DNA from: Aedes albopictus
Taxonomy: Eukaryota > Arthropoda > Insecta > Diptera > Culicidae
NCBI RefSeq assembly: GCF_035046485.1
Contig: NC_085138.1
Location: forward strand, 360,099,238-360,163,237
DNA: 64,000 bases
Direction: 5' to 3'
Positions 7,801 to 17,339 of the stretch are shown piece by piece. Both the position numbers and the translations under genes were made by a program. The stretch's first letter is position 1; each line of letters starts with the position of its first letter. The notes beneath the pieces were generated by a model. The model searched no databases, was not told where the DNA came from, and saw only the letters and a program-made list of their open reading frames with translations.

Positions 7801-10743
7801 CACCAGATTAAGATTCGCAGTCCAGATTGCCAGTCTCAACGTTTCCTGTACCGAGAGAATACGATGGACATCCCTAAGATCTACGTGATGGACGTAGCAA
7901 CCTTCGGTTCAACCTGCTCCCCGGCGTCGGCACAATACGTGAAGAACCTCAACGCAGAAGAGAACGCCGCAGAATACCCTCGAGCAGCGGAGGCCATTGT
8001 AAAAAGGCACTACGTTGACGACTATTTAGATAGTTTCAAGTCGATTTCGGAGGCAGTAAGTGTTGTAAACGAAGTGAAATTGGTACACGCTAAAGGCGGA
8101 TTCACCCTCCGTCGATTTCTGTCCAACGTACCAGAGGTCTTGCAAGGTATTGGGGAGGAGTTGCAGACCGAAATGAAGGACCTAGATCTTGAGCGAGCAG
8201 GTAAGATTGAATCGGTTTTGGGAATGAAGTGGGTTCCAGATTCGGACATTTTCATCTATACTTTCGGCGCCCGAGAAGACATCCTTAAAATCCTGCACAC
8301 TGATCACGTTCCTTCAAAGCGAGAAGTTGCCAGGGTAGTGATGAGTTTGTTCGATCCACTCGGGCTCATCTCCTACCTCCTGGTTCATGGAAAAGTCCTA
8401 ATTCAAGAGCTTTGGGCGAAAGGAACTGATTGGGACCAACAAATTCCCCAAGACACGAATATGCGCTGGCGACAGTGGGCAGACTCGTTAAAGCAACTGG
8501 ATCGGCTCCGCATACCACGATGCTACTTCCCCTCTAACCATCCACCTAGTTTCATCCGTCTACAAATTCATTTGTTTGTAGATGCTAGCGATTCAGCATA
8601 TGCAGCGGTTGTATACTTCCGGCTGCAGACCGAACAAGACACGCAAGTGGCGCTTGTCGGTGCCAAAACCAAGGTGGCTCCACTGAAGGCTTTATCGATA
8701 CCAAGGCTTGAACTTAAGGCAGCTGTTCTTGGTACCCGTCTGTTAGAAACAATTCAAAATCAACACACGTATCCAGTAAGCCAACGCTTTTGTTGGACCG
8801 ATGCAAACACCGTCCTGGCATGGATTCGTGCTACTGATCATCGCCGTTACCACAAATTCGTCGCTGTTCGAGTGGGAGAGATTTTGTCGTCCACGCAACA
8901 GTCAGAATGGCACTGGGTTCCATCAAAAATGAACGTTGCGGACCTGGCCACCAAATGGAACAGTGATCCACAAGCAATGACCGTCGGTCCATGGTTTCAC
9001 GGACCGTCCTTTCTATTTGAACCCGAATCACACTGGCCCAAGCAAAAAGAAACCACCTCAACAGAAGTGGAACTTCGTCCTGCTCACTGCAACTTAGCTC
9101 ACTTCTCATCAAGTTTTTTGCTTGACAAAATCAACAAGTGGTGCAAACTGCTACGTGTATCTGCCTACGTGTTTCGTTGGATCGATAACCTCCGAAGGCG
9201 TAGAAACGGCGAGAATCTGGAACTCGGTCCAATCACCTGCGATGAACTTCACAACGCCGAAGAAGCCCTGCTCAAGATGGCTCAAAACGAATGTTATGCA
9301 GAGGAAATTTCTACCCTTAGTAAAACGCAGGGTCCACCAGAGATGCGGCATCCTACTGTAAGCAAGTCCAGTACCATCTATAAGAAGTATCCATTCCTGG
9401 ACGATTCGGGAGTTCTGCGTAGTCGGGGACGAATCGGCGCCGCACCGTATGCTTCTTTCGATGCTAAGTTTCCCATAATACTCCCAAAACGACACACGAT
9501 TACCTTTCTAATTGTTGATTGTTATCATCGGCGTTTACGACACGCCAATCGTGAAACCGTGTTCAATGAGATCCGCCAACGTTACGAAATACCCACACTT
9601 CGTCGGCTACTGGACAAGGTTCAACGAGCTTGCGCGCTTTGCCGCATTGCGAAAGCTAACCCAAGGCCGCCGGTCATGGCATCGCTTCCTGAAATGCGTT
9701 TGACGGCTTTCATTCAACCCTTCACGTATACGGGTGTGGACTATTTCGGTCCAATCTTGGTAAAGTTGGGCAGGAGCAACGTGAAGCGCTGGGTGGCGCT
9801 CTTCACCTGCCTTACCGTCAGAGCGGTACACATGGAAGTAGTACATTCACTAAGCACTATTTCATGCATCATGGCTGTTCAACGATTTGTGGCTCGTCGC
9901 GGACATCCAAGAGAGTTCTGGTCCGATAATGCCACGTGCTTTCAAGGTACTAGTAACGAACTAGAAGCGCACAACCGAGCTTTGGTCGAAAAGTTCACTA
10001 CCTCTCAATGCTCATGGAAGTTTATACCCCCTTCGACTCCCCACATGGGGGGTGCGTGGGAGAGACTTGTTCGTTCAGTGAAAGTAGCTATCGGAGCTGT
10101 TCTGGAGAGTTCACGCAAGCCTGACGATGAAGTGTTGGAAACTATACTCATTGAAGCAGAAGGGATGATAAACTCGAGGCCGCTCACTTATATACCACTT
10201 GAGTCAGCCGATCAGGAAGCATTGACGCCTAATCATTTTCTGCTGGGCAACTCATCTGGAGCAAAATTTCTTCCCAACGGCCCACTGGATGATCACGTGA
10301 ACCTTAGAAAAAGTTGGAACATGGCAAGATGCATTGCAGATGAATTTTGGCGTAGGTGGCTCAAAGAGTATCTACCAATGATTACTCGTAGATGCAAATG
10401 GTTTGAGGATGTGAAGGACTTGCAAGTAGGCGATTTAGTACTGCTGATTGACGGAAAGACGAGGAATCAATGGGTTCGAGGACTGGTTGAAGAGATCTAC
10501 CCCGGGCGAGACGGCAGAGTACGGCAAGCGCTAGTACGGACATCGTCGGGAATTGTGCGTAGATCAGCAGTGAAGCTGGCTGTATTAGACGTCAAAGAGA
10601 ATAGTAAACCTGCCGTCGGTTCAACTGAAGTTCTAAACCCTCACCAAGGTTTACGGGCGGGGGTATGTTATGGCAACACTGACAACGACGGTCCTGCAAT
10701 CGACTCTAGTCTGCATGATGTGGAAACGTCAATCAAAAAGTAA
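4822..10743 (+). CDS. BEL/Pao gag-pol polyprotein, 1973 codons, uninterrupted
   Basis: Encodes capsid-like gag, protease, reverse transcriptase, RNase H and integrase of the retrotransposon. Visible order: a C4HC3 PHD-like finger (C11, C14, C27, C30, H35, C38, C54, C57); a Glu/Lys/Gln-rich coiled coil at about 110-205; a gag region of the kind annotated DUF1759 at about 310-480; a CCHC knuckle near 533 (CLACGRAGHRVAEC); a retropepsin-like protease near 641 (FIDEGSS); RT with YVDDYLD near 1063; RNase H near 1251 (LFVDAS); an HHCC-type integrase finger at about 1570-1605; the DDE core (D in GVDYFG, D in SDNATCF, E in GGAWERL, 1634-1750). The last 26 codons and the stop lie inside the 3' LTR. 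The ATG at 4822 is the first in frame after the primer site. No frameshift or stop was seen, so the element may be functional. Confidence 0.96.
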   Translation: MSDREKSPRNCQSCSRRDSAESEMVQCKSCKLWEHFGCAGVDEQIRRADATYICERCALPGVSNDDHLNVPFVESRSKGMKAGSKASSKGGSKKGKKILDPTGSVTSSVRVAMLAEQLKLVEEQQVLEEQELKEQEEIKKRLLEEEERQLEEKKRLAEESKQIRERKLQDELEAKRKQQQVRRESFEKRQEIIRQMAEASSRSGSIVSSGQKVRNWLNEQGTGRSEGNNVGEVIGPNINRIPEDPLEVLNQTRQSVARNLANTQPPLPETRNPAIPLPSPAPIPTHSGRMLSQEQIAARQVLGKDLPNFDGNPEDWPVFISNYEQSTTTCGYSDAENLVRLQRSLKGNALESVKSRLLLPASVPHVIQTLRTLFGRPELLIRSMLNKIHHIPPPRHDRLETLMHFGLAVQNLVDHLKAANQYTHLMNPMLMQELVEKLPGSLRLDWAVFKNKYQTATLETFGEFMSGLVTAASEVSFTLPGAYSSQKHATATDSRSGKQKTGNTGILQAHSTDDQHLIQDDNTTPRFKYEKPCLACGRAGHRVAECQQFNGASVDERWELVQKKGLCRTCLNSHGKWPCRSWSGCAVEGCRQRHHTLLHSTTPLENVNISPSHVTSGGFEWPLFRIVPVVLYGRNSSQTIYAFIDEGSSYTLLEDSVAKRLGVSGTVEPLTLKWTGDVTRVEAKSQIVQFDISGKRVNSRYTITHARTVDRLVLPTQTMEYKDLARRFPHLRGLPIEDYELIQPKILIGLDNLRLAVPLKLREGGPLDPIGAKCRLGWSVYGCVPNQAAHSSVVGFHVKASSDSDQEINDLLRDYFTLDNVGVIDQSNLIESEDEKRAGLLLKETTQRTLSGTNFETGLLWRTGKPNFPDSYPMALRRLESLERRLKRDPSLQESVRDQIADYERKGYTHRASLTELTSVESSHVWYLPLGVVTNPRKPGKVRLIWDAAAKVGNTSFNSQLLKGPDLLTPLPKVLYQFRQYPVAVTGDIMEMFHQIKIRSPDCQSQRFLYRENTMDIPKIYVMDVATFGSTCSPASAQYVKNLNAEENAAEYPRAAEAIVKRHYVDDYLDSFKSISEAVSVVNEVKLVHAKGGFTLRRFLSNVPEVLQGIGEELQTEMKDLDLERAGKIESVLGMKWVPDSDIFIYTFGAREDILKILHTDHVPSKREVARVVMSLFDPLGLISYLLVHGKVLIQELWAKGTDWDQQIPQDTNMRWRQWADSLKQLDRLRIPRCYFPSNHPPSFIRLQIHLFVDASDSAYAAVVYFRLQTEQDTQVALVGAKTKVAPLKALSIPRLELKAAVLGTRLLETIQNQHTYPVSQRFCWTDANTVLAWIRATDHRRYHKFVAVRVGEILSSTQQSEWHWVPSKMNVADLATKWNSDPQAMTVGPWFHGPSFLFEPESHWPKQKETTSTEVELRPAHCNLAHFSSSFLLDKINKWCKLLRVSAYVFRWIDNLRRRRNGENLELGPITCDELHNAEEALLKMAQNECYAEEISTLSKTQGPPEMRHPTVSKSSTIYKKYPFLDDSGVLRSRGRIGAAPYASFDAKFPIILPKRHTITFLIVDCYHRRLRHANRETVFNEIRQRYEIPTLRRLLDKVQRACALCRIAKANPRPPVMASLPEMRLTAFIQPFTYTGVDYFGPILVKLGRSNVKRWVALFTCLTVRAVHMEVVHSLSTISCIMAVQRFVARRGHPREFWSDNATCFQGTSNELEAHNRALVEKFTTSQCSWKFIPPSTPHMGGAWERLVRSVKVAIGAVLESSRKPDDEVLETILIEAEGMINSRPLTYIPLESADQEALTPNHFLLGNSSGAKFLPNGPLDDHVNLRKSWNMARCIADEFWRRWLKEYLPMITRRCKWFEDVKDLQVGDLVLLIDGKTRNQWVRGLVEEIYPGRDGRVRQALVRTSSGIVRRSAVKLAVLDVKENSKPAVGSTEVLNPHQGLRAGVCYGNTDNDGPAIDSSLHDVETSIKK

Positions 10744-10946
10744 ACAGCTGTTGCAAGGTCGTGAATCAGCAAATTATTCTTTACGGTGATTATATTACTT
10801 TGTGAAATTGATTATATTACGTTGTGAGATTATAATTAATCTTAAATTTACAGCCTCTAATCTAAATTCCTAATAAGCGTGAATTCATCTATACCTATAT
10901 TAGCTAGTGTTTAATCCTAAAAATTGTAAGTGCTGGAATCGAATTT
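10666..10946 (+). repeat. 3' LTR of the BEL/Pao element, truncated by gap
   Basis: Identical to 4276-4556 over all 281 readable bases. It is preceded by a purine-rich ACGGGCGGGGGTA that fits a polypurine tract. The remainder is masked by N. Confidence 0.95.
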
Positions 10947-11446
10947 NNNNNNNNNNNNNNNNNNNNNNNNNNNNNNNNNNNNNNNNNNNNNNNNNNNNNN
11001 NNNNNNNNNNNNNNNNNNNNNNNNNNNNNNNNNNNNNNNNNNNNNNNNNNNNNNNNNNNNNNNNNNNNNNNNNNNNNNNNNNNNNNNNNNNNNNNNNNNN
11101 NNNNNNNNNNNNNNNNNNNNNNNNNNNNNNNNNNNNNNNNNNNNNNNNNNNNNNNNNNNNNNNNNNNNNNNNNNNNNNNNNNNNNNNNNNNNNNNNNNNN
11201 NNNNNNNNNNNNNNNNNNNNNNNNNNNNNNNNNNNNNNNNNNNNNNNNNNNNNNNNNNNNNNNNNNNNNNNNNNNNNNNNNNNNNNNNNNNNNNNNNNNN
11301 NNNNNNNNNNNNNNNNNNNNNNNNNNNNNNNNNNNNNNNNNNNNNNNNNNNNNNNNNNNNNNNNNNNNNNNNNNNNNNNNNNNNNNNNNNNNNNNNNNNN
11401 NNNNNNNNNNNNNNNNNNNNNNNNNNNNNNNNNNNNNNNNNNNNNN
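10947..11446. other. Assembly gap, exactly 500 N
   Basis: The round length suggests a placeholder, so real distance is unknown. It hides the end of the BEL 3' LTR, probably the rest of the interrupted foldback, and the 5' half (5' LTR, gag, protease, start of RT) of the gypsy element. Open frames crossing it are artefacts. Confidence 0.98.
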
Positions 11447-14141
11447 CCTTTGCTGGAGCAAGTGAAAAGAAAGCTGGATGATCTGCTAGCGATGGGTATA
11501 ATCGAACGAGTGGAAAAACCGTCATCTTGGGTGTCACCATTAGTGCCCATTCTTAAAGACAATGGTGAACTACGTCTTTGCATAGATATGCGACGCGCCA
11601 ATCAAGCAATTCAGCGTTTAAATCATCCACTGCCAATCTTTGAGAACATACTCCCGATGTTCAATGGAGCGAAATTCTTCACTACGTTGGACATCAAGCA
11701 AGCATTCCATCAAGTAGAACTGGCGGAAGAAAGTCGTGAAATCACGACGTTTGTCACCAATTGGGGCCTTTATCGTTACACCAGATTACTTTTCGGTGTT
11801 AACTACGCCCCCGAATTCTTCCAGAACCTTATGGAGAGTATTTTGTCGGAATGTCCTAACACCGTTGTTTTCATTGACGATATCATGATCTGGGGAGCGA
11901 CAGAGAAAGAACATGACGATGCAGTAAGAAAAACATTGGCCGTACTGAAGAGTTTTGGAATCATGTTAAACATGCAGAAGTGTAAGTTCAAGCAAGAAGA
12001 AACAACATTTCTTGGACACAAGTTCTCTGAAAAGGGAGTTCTTCCGGCTGACTCAAAAGTTCGATCCATCATGCAGTTCAGAGCACCTCAGAGCAAGGAA
12101 GAATTGAGAAGTTTTCTGGGACTTGTAACTTACGTTGCAAAATTTATTCCAAACCTGGCAACGGAAAACCACTCCCTAAGAGAACTACTCAAGGACGCGA
12201 CACCATTCGAATGGCGATCTACCCATCAACGATCATTCGAAAAACTGAAACAACACATGAGCAACCTACAAAATTTAGGATATTTCGATCCTAAGGATGA
12301 AACATTGCTTGTTACTGATGCATCTGGTGTTGGGCTTGGGGCGGTGCTGATACAGGTAAAAAGTAATCAGCCACGTGTAATAAGTTACGCATCAAGAAGT
12401 CTCTCTGAAACAGAGAAGCGATACCCACCAATTGAAAAAGAAGCGTTGGGTATAGTGTGGGCAGTTGAAAGGTTTAAGGATTACCTTCTCGGAATCTCGT
12501 TCACTGTTGAAACTGACCACCGCCCACTGGAAGTTCTTTTTACTACAAAATCACGCCCAACAGCCCGCATAGAAAGGTGGATGCTGCGCTTGCAGTCGTT
12601 CAACTTCGCGGTCGTGTACAGGAAAGGCTCTACAAACATTGCCGACCCTCTGTCTCGAATGGCATCACATGTGGAAGACAACTGGCAGGAGGAATCGGAA
12701 GTCTACATCCGCCGTTTAGCATCTACTACCTTAGCTATGCTTGTGGATGATTCGTGGAGCGAAAACTTTGACGATGAAACGGAAATCTCGATCAGGACAA
12801 TTCAAGAAACAGCTGCTGTTGATATCTCGGAAGTTGTTGGAGCTACGGAAAAGGACGAAGAAATGCAAGCTATCAAACTGGCAGTAATGGAAGATAATTG
12901 GACGTCAGAACTCTTGAAACCCTATGCGGCATTTCGACACGAATTATCATTCGTCAATGGACTCATAATGCGAGGAACAAAACTTGTGATTCCGGCTGCT
13001 TTACGAAGTAGGATGTTAGTACTTGCTCACGAAGGACATCCTGGCCAGACGATCATGAAGCGTAGGTTGAGAGATCGCTGCTGGTGGCCTAAGATGGACG
13101 CCTGTGTATCAAAAACATGTGACAGTTGTGAAGGTTGTCGCTTGGTACAAATGGCTGATCCGCCGGAGCCAATGCAACGAAGGGCGTTGCCGGACAAGCC
13201 TTGGGTGGACATCGCCATAGATTTTCTGGGTCCTTTGCCAACAGGAGAGTATATATTGGTGGTAATCGATTACTTCAGCAGGTATCTTTCGTTATTCTCA
13301 CTTATTAATAATATTTTGTCTTTATTGAGAAATCTTGTTTGTTTATAGGTATTTATGTTTGGAGATTATGACTAGTATTACAGCAAAGGAAACCATAAAG
13401 CGGCTGATGAAAATATTCAGCATCTGGGGAGTGCCACGTACTTTGACACTCGATAATGCCAAGCAATTTGTATCCACAGAATTTCAAGAATTCTGTAGCA
13501 CAAAAGGAATCCATCTGAATCACACTTCTCCTTATTGGCCGCAAGCTAATGGAGAAGTGGAGAGACAAAATCGGTCACTTCTCAAGCGTTTGAAGATTGC
13601 TAATGCTCTCTATGGTGACTGGAAAGTGGAAATGAACCAGTATCTTGAAATGTACAACAACACTTCACATTCAACAACCGGGAAAGCTCCAAGCGAGCTT
13701 TTACAAAATCGAAAGCTGCGCTTCAAGTTCCCGGATCCAGATGACCTAGGTACCGCTGTAACATCAACTGACTATGCAGACCAAGATGCAACTCAAAAAC
13801 TGAAAGGAAAGGTAGGAGAAGACAAGAGAAGGAAAGCTAAATCGAGTGACATCATCTCAGGAGACATGGTTCTAATGAAGAACCTGCATCCATCAAATAA
13901 ACTCTCTACCAATTTCCTAGCGGAGAAATTCGTAGTAGAGAATCGCAATGGGTCAAAGGTTCGGGTTCGATCAACGGATACTGGAAAGAGCTACGATAGG
14001 AACGTGGCTCACTTGAAAAAGGTTTCCGCTCAATCTGAAAATGATGAGTGTGACGAAACCCAGGATCATCAGGCTGAGCCCATCGGGGAACGTCGATATT
14101 CTGAGCGTATCCGCAAACCGCGTGTAAGATTTGAGGCTTAG
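11447..14141 (+). CDS. Ty3/gypsy pol (RT, RNase H, integrase), 5' part lost in gap
   Basis: Enters from the gap already inside RT. RT motifs: LDIKQAFHQVEL near 11690 and FIDDIM near 11870. RNase H starts near 12307 (TDASGVGLGAVL), and an HHCC integrase finger spans about 13029-13140. The DDE core has its first D near 13213 (AIDFLGP), second D near 13450 (TLDNAKQF) and E near 13553 (NGEVERQ). The frame breaks between the first and second D at a 67-nt insert with GT and AG ends (13282-13348); removing it puts both halves in one frame. The C-terminal region is basic and ends at 14141, 122 bases before the LTR. Apart from that insert no stop or frameshift was noticed. Gag and protease cannot be seen. 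Lineage within Ty3/gypsy is not assigned. Confidence 0.9.
13282..13348 (+). other. 67-nt intron-like insert in the gypsy integrase
   Basis: The upstream coding part ends at 13281 and resumes in the same frame at 13349. The insert starts GTATCTTT and ends GTTTATAG, with a T-rich 3' half, matching a short insect intron. The six bases AGGTAT occur at both borders (13280-13285 and 13347-13352), as if a proto-splice site was duplicated on insertion. Read without splicing it adds an in-frame stop at 13346-13348. It could be a real intron or a small insertion that happens to be spliceable. Confidence 0.75.
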
Positions 14142-14263
14142 GTAAGGTATTCGCAGCTGACATTTATGTACCAGTTACTTAAGGTAAGAGATATATACCA
14201 TAATTAAATAACAATTAAATAACAATCTAATGTCTATGAAATTATCTTATAATGGAAAGGGGA

Positions 14264-14492
14264 TGTGGTGATCTATATTATGAATGATACCATGTGGTAT
14301 ATGTGTTGAACTAGTGTGGGTGGCTGCACTAGCGAACGAACGATCCAACCACGAATAGCCGGCACCACTCGTCATTCTATCGTGCAGGCCTGACTAGATC
14401 GGACGACATCACACTGACTACCAACGGACTTAGTCGTCATGTATCATGCGTCCTTTAATTCTCCGAAGTATCTTAAAATCTCAGTTATAACA
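14264..14492 (+). repeat. Gypsy LTR, 229 bp, followed by a primer-binding site
   Basis: Starts TGTGGTGATC just after the purine tract GGAAAGGGGA and ends TTATAACA. It is therefore placed as the 3' LTR of the upstream pol frame. It is followed at once by GTGGCGACGAGGATGGGA, which looks like a primer-binding site and makes it also a 5' LTR for the 14493-16769 segment. Its last 79 bases are identical to the end of the second LTR at 16907-16985. Confidence 0.8.
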
Positions 14493-16769
14493 GTGGCGAC
14501 GAGGATGGGATTTGTGTTCAAAGTATGCCGTATGTTTCACGTTAACCAATGAGTGAATTTTGTTGTTTCGCCGTGAATTTTGGTGTACGTAATTTGTGAT
14601 ATGTGGTGCGATATGTTTTGTCAACTTCCCCGTTCAACCCGTATCCTTTCACGACCACCGGTATTCAGTGCTTTTGGCGTGAATTTTTCGGTGTTGGTTT
14701 TTGGTTGTGCATAAAGCCAAGTTTTTGATATCCACCATTGTGAAAACGCGTGCAATGTTTAGTGCATTAAAACCCAATTTATTTATTTGTCTTTTTGTAT
14801 TTTTCCGCTTTCTGTTTTGGCATTGTTTGGCGTGAGTGAATGTTTTTTACTGAGCCTTTTATCATTTTATTGCTTGCCATTTTATTTTTATAAGAAAGAG
14901 AGGCGTACTATTGTTTCTGGTACGCATTTTTATTTCAATGCACAAATGATATGGAAGATTTTTTTTGTAGATTTTCATTTTGCCTGATCTTTGATTTGTG
15001 CAGTACCATTTTCTTTTCATCCGTTGGAACGCATCTGCAACACTATTGTTTTGGTCAACTTTGGCGACCAAGCGGTAAAAGTAGTAAAGCCTATAGCGCT
15101 AGTGTGCGTTTTGTTTTTGGACTGTCACGTAATGGAAACAGAGGCAGAAATTGCATTTCAGTTTCTTATGATTCGGACGAGGATCGATATCAATGCGTGA
15201 TACGTTTTGGCGCGATAAGTTCGATTAGTTGCTATTTCGTGCTCTGCTGTGTTTTCGATTTGGGTCCGCGAAACTGATTGTACAAAGGAATTCGTGACCA
15301 ACAAAAGATGATGATTTGACAGTGAGTGTGTTGCTTATATTTTGATTGCCTGGATTATGACGCAGCTATGCATTCTTCATTGCTTTTAAGTGCATTTTTG
15401 AGAAGAACGTTCGAACTTGCTGTATGATTTACGACCGCAGGTATTACCTTTTGGCGTTTTTTCCCAGCAAGTTTTTTTATGGTAATAAGCGTGTATGTGT
15501 TTTTTCTACGTTTTGTATTTCACGCTGTATTTTGTGTATGTAAATTTTGTGCGTGACTGATATTTTTTATTTTGTGGACATGCAAATCCAGCATTTTTTT
15601 TCACAACCACCGGTATAGTGAAGCTTTTGGTGTGATTTTTTACGACTGATGTGCTGTGTATGTGATATGTGATAATGATGTGCTAATTAGATTTTTTTAC
15701 TCAGTGTTGTTTTTATTTTGTGATGGAGTCTTCAGTGGATATGTGTTGTAGATTTGAGAAAACCATTTTACCCGAACACATTTGTCTGTGTGTTATGGTT
15801 TCAGTGAATAGGATTTTTCATCCCATTTTTTCCCGTTCGTGTGTGTGGTGATGAGTGCGGTAGGAAGTGATCAACGCCGACAAAATGCATTCTGCTAGGT
15901 TCAACGAAGAAAATGCTTTGCAAATGTATTTTGTTTTTGTTGATGTGCTGATTATCGTCCTACAACTTTGGTCCAGCGATGACGATCGACAAGCAGAACT
16001 GCGTGATCATCTTTTACTTTGAACAACATGCTGAAAGTTGTAATGCTGCTCGATGATGTTATTTTTGGGCCGGAGGTAAGTTACCGCTGGGATGATTCAA
16101 GTGTTTAAATTTTGACTGTGCCACAACAGTTTTTTGGAAGCAGTTGTACGAGTATTGTTATTTGTATGTTGCTAAGACCTGCTAAAGCTGATTGGAGCAA
16201 TTGATGTCACCTTTATTTTTGGTCTATAAAGCTTTTTATCACATACACAATTTTGACGTAGGACTACGACCTATTTTTTTGCTTCCGTTAAACGCTTGAT
16301 TTTTTTAACATGGATTTTTTTTAAACAATCGGGGAACACAAGCTGTTTGGTTTGTGAGATTTCAATGGCATCGACCAGATGGAGCAGGACTGCGGATATA
16401 TCGATGTTTTGGATACGAGCAGTTTGCAGAGTATTGCAATAACAGCGTAAAAGGAGGATATCCAGAGTATTTGAACTTCTGTTGGAGGGAAGAATGTCGT
16501 AGGAAAATAGAGAACTAACAGAGATAATAGTGTTATGAATCCATAACTTTCCACAACAGCAATACATCTGTGTAATTAGGATATTAAGTTAGAAGATATT
16601 TTCAGAATATTTTCAAAAGATTCAATTATATGTATATCATTCGCTAGATATGCAAGTGTTCTACAAATAGCTTGCCTTCAAAAAAAAAAAAAAACATCGA
16701 TTTCGATGTTTGATAGCATAGACTGTTTTTAAAATGTACAGATCATCATCATCTTAAGGGGGAAGGAAC
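14493..16769 (+). other. Non-coding internal region of an LTR derivative
   Basis: About 2.3 kb lying between a primer-binding-like site (14493) and a purine tract AAGGGGGAAGGAAC (16755-16769), both in the right place for LTR-element borders. It is T/G-rich and holds only short frames with no domain. A block of CACRACCACCGGTAT followed by CTTTTGGYGTG recurs in diverged form near 14650, 15428 and 15602. This fits a LARD-type non-autonomous element or an unusually long leader. A poly(A) run sits at 16680-16694. Confidence 0.6.
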
Positions 16770-16985
16770 TGTAGTGTCAGGATAACTGCAGTCGGTGAAA
16801 TAGACGAACCCACTGGATGGGTTCTAAGTGTATTATGATGATGTGTAAGAGTGGATGTAAATAGCTTCTGGATATCTGTACAATGCAAAATAAAGACAGT
16901 TGTAAACTGACTACCAACGGACTTAGTCGTCATGTATCATGCGTCCTTTAATTCTCCGAAGTATCTTAAAATCTCAGTTATAACA
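16770..16985 (+). repeat. Second LTR, 216 bp, same 3' part but different 5' part
   Basis: Starts TGTAGTGTCAGGATAACTGC after a purine tract and ends TTATAACA. Its terminal 79 bases match 14414-14492 exactly, while the preceding ~137 bases show no alignment with the first LTR. It contains AATAAA at about 16889. A shared U5/R with unlike U3 points to recombination between related elements or a non-autonomous partner. Confidence 0.75.
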
Positions 16986-16989
16986 TCGA

Positions 16990-17215
16990 GCTTAGTATTC
17001 TATGAGCCCTTCCACAGTTATTGAATGAGAGCTTCCTCTGTCAATGATCATTTTGCGTGGGTATGTCGTGTGGCAGGCAAAAGAATACTCTATTCCCAGG
17101 GCAGTTGAGGAAATTTCCTTTACGAAAGTTCCTGGACCGAGTGGGAATCTAACCCGTCACCCAGAGCATGGTCATTATGAATACCCACGCCCTTACAGTT
17201 GTGGTTATAGGGGTC
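16990..17215 (-). mobile_element. Feilai-type SINE, diverged, minus strand
   Basis: Reverse complement of the SINE at 37880-38167: the tail with CAGTTATTGAATGAGAGCTTCC, the middle with TTTCCTTTACGAAAG, and a tRNA-like head with AGCATGGTCATTATGAATACCC all correspond. Boundaries are approximate and no TSD was read. Confidence 0.8.
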
Positions 17216-17295
17216 CTAATCGCACCTTTCATGGCAAAATAACCGTCAGGGATGCCAGGCATTTTTTTTATCTGTAAACGAGATTTTTAGCCCGG

Positions 17296-17332
17296 AACTA
17301 TTATTATTTATTATTTATTATTATTATTTCGA
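17296..17332. repeat. ATT-type microsatellite
   Basis: Interrupted TTA/TTTA run just before the degenerate array. Confidence 0.7.
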
Positions 17333-17339
17333 TATTCTC

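Larger units (their letters stand above)
4276..10946 (+). mobile_element. BEL/Pao LTR retrotransposon, recent and apparently intact
   Basis: Two LTR copies bracket a single long polyprotein frame. The 281 readable bases of the right LTR (10666-10946) match 4276-4556 base for base, so the insertion is young. The right LTR is cut by the N gap, and the target duplication and outer boundary cannot be read. The insertion point is the right arm of a foldback element. Only LTR, primer site, gag-pol and purine tract are present; there is no envelope-like frame. Confidence 0.95.

Noticed and set aside
10907..13348. 813-codon frame starting before the gap
   Set aside because: Its first ~180 codons are N and its start lies in the BEL LTR; only 11447 onward belongs to the gypsy pol.
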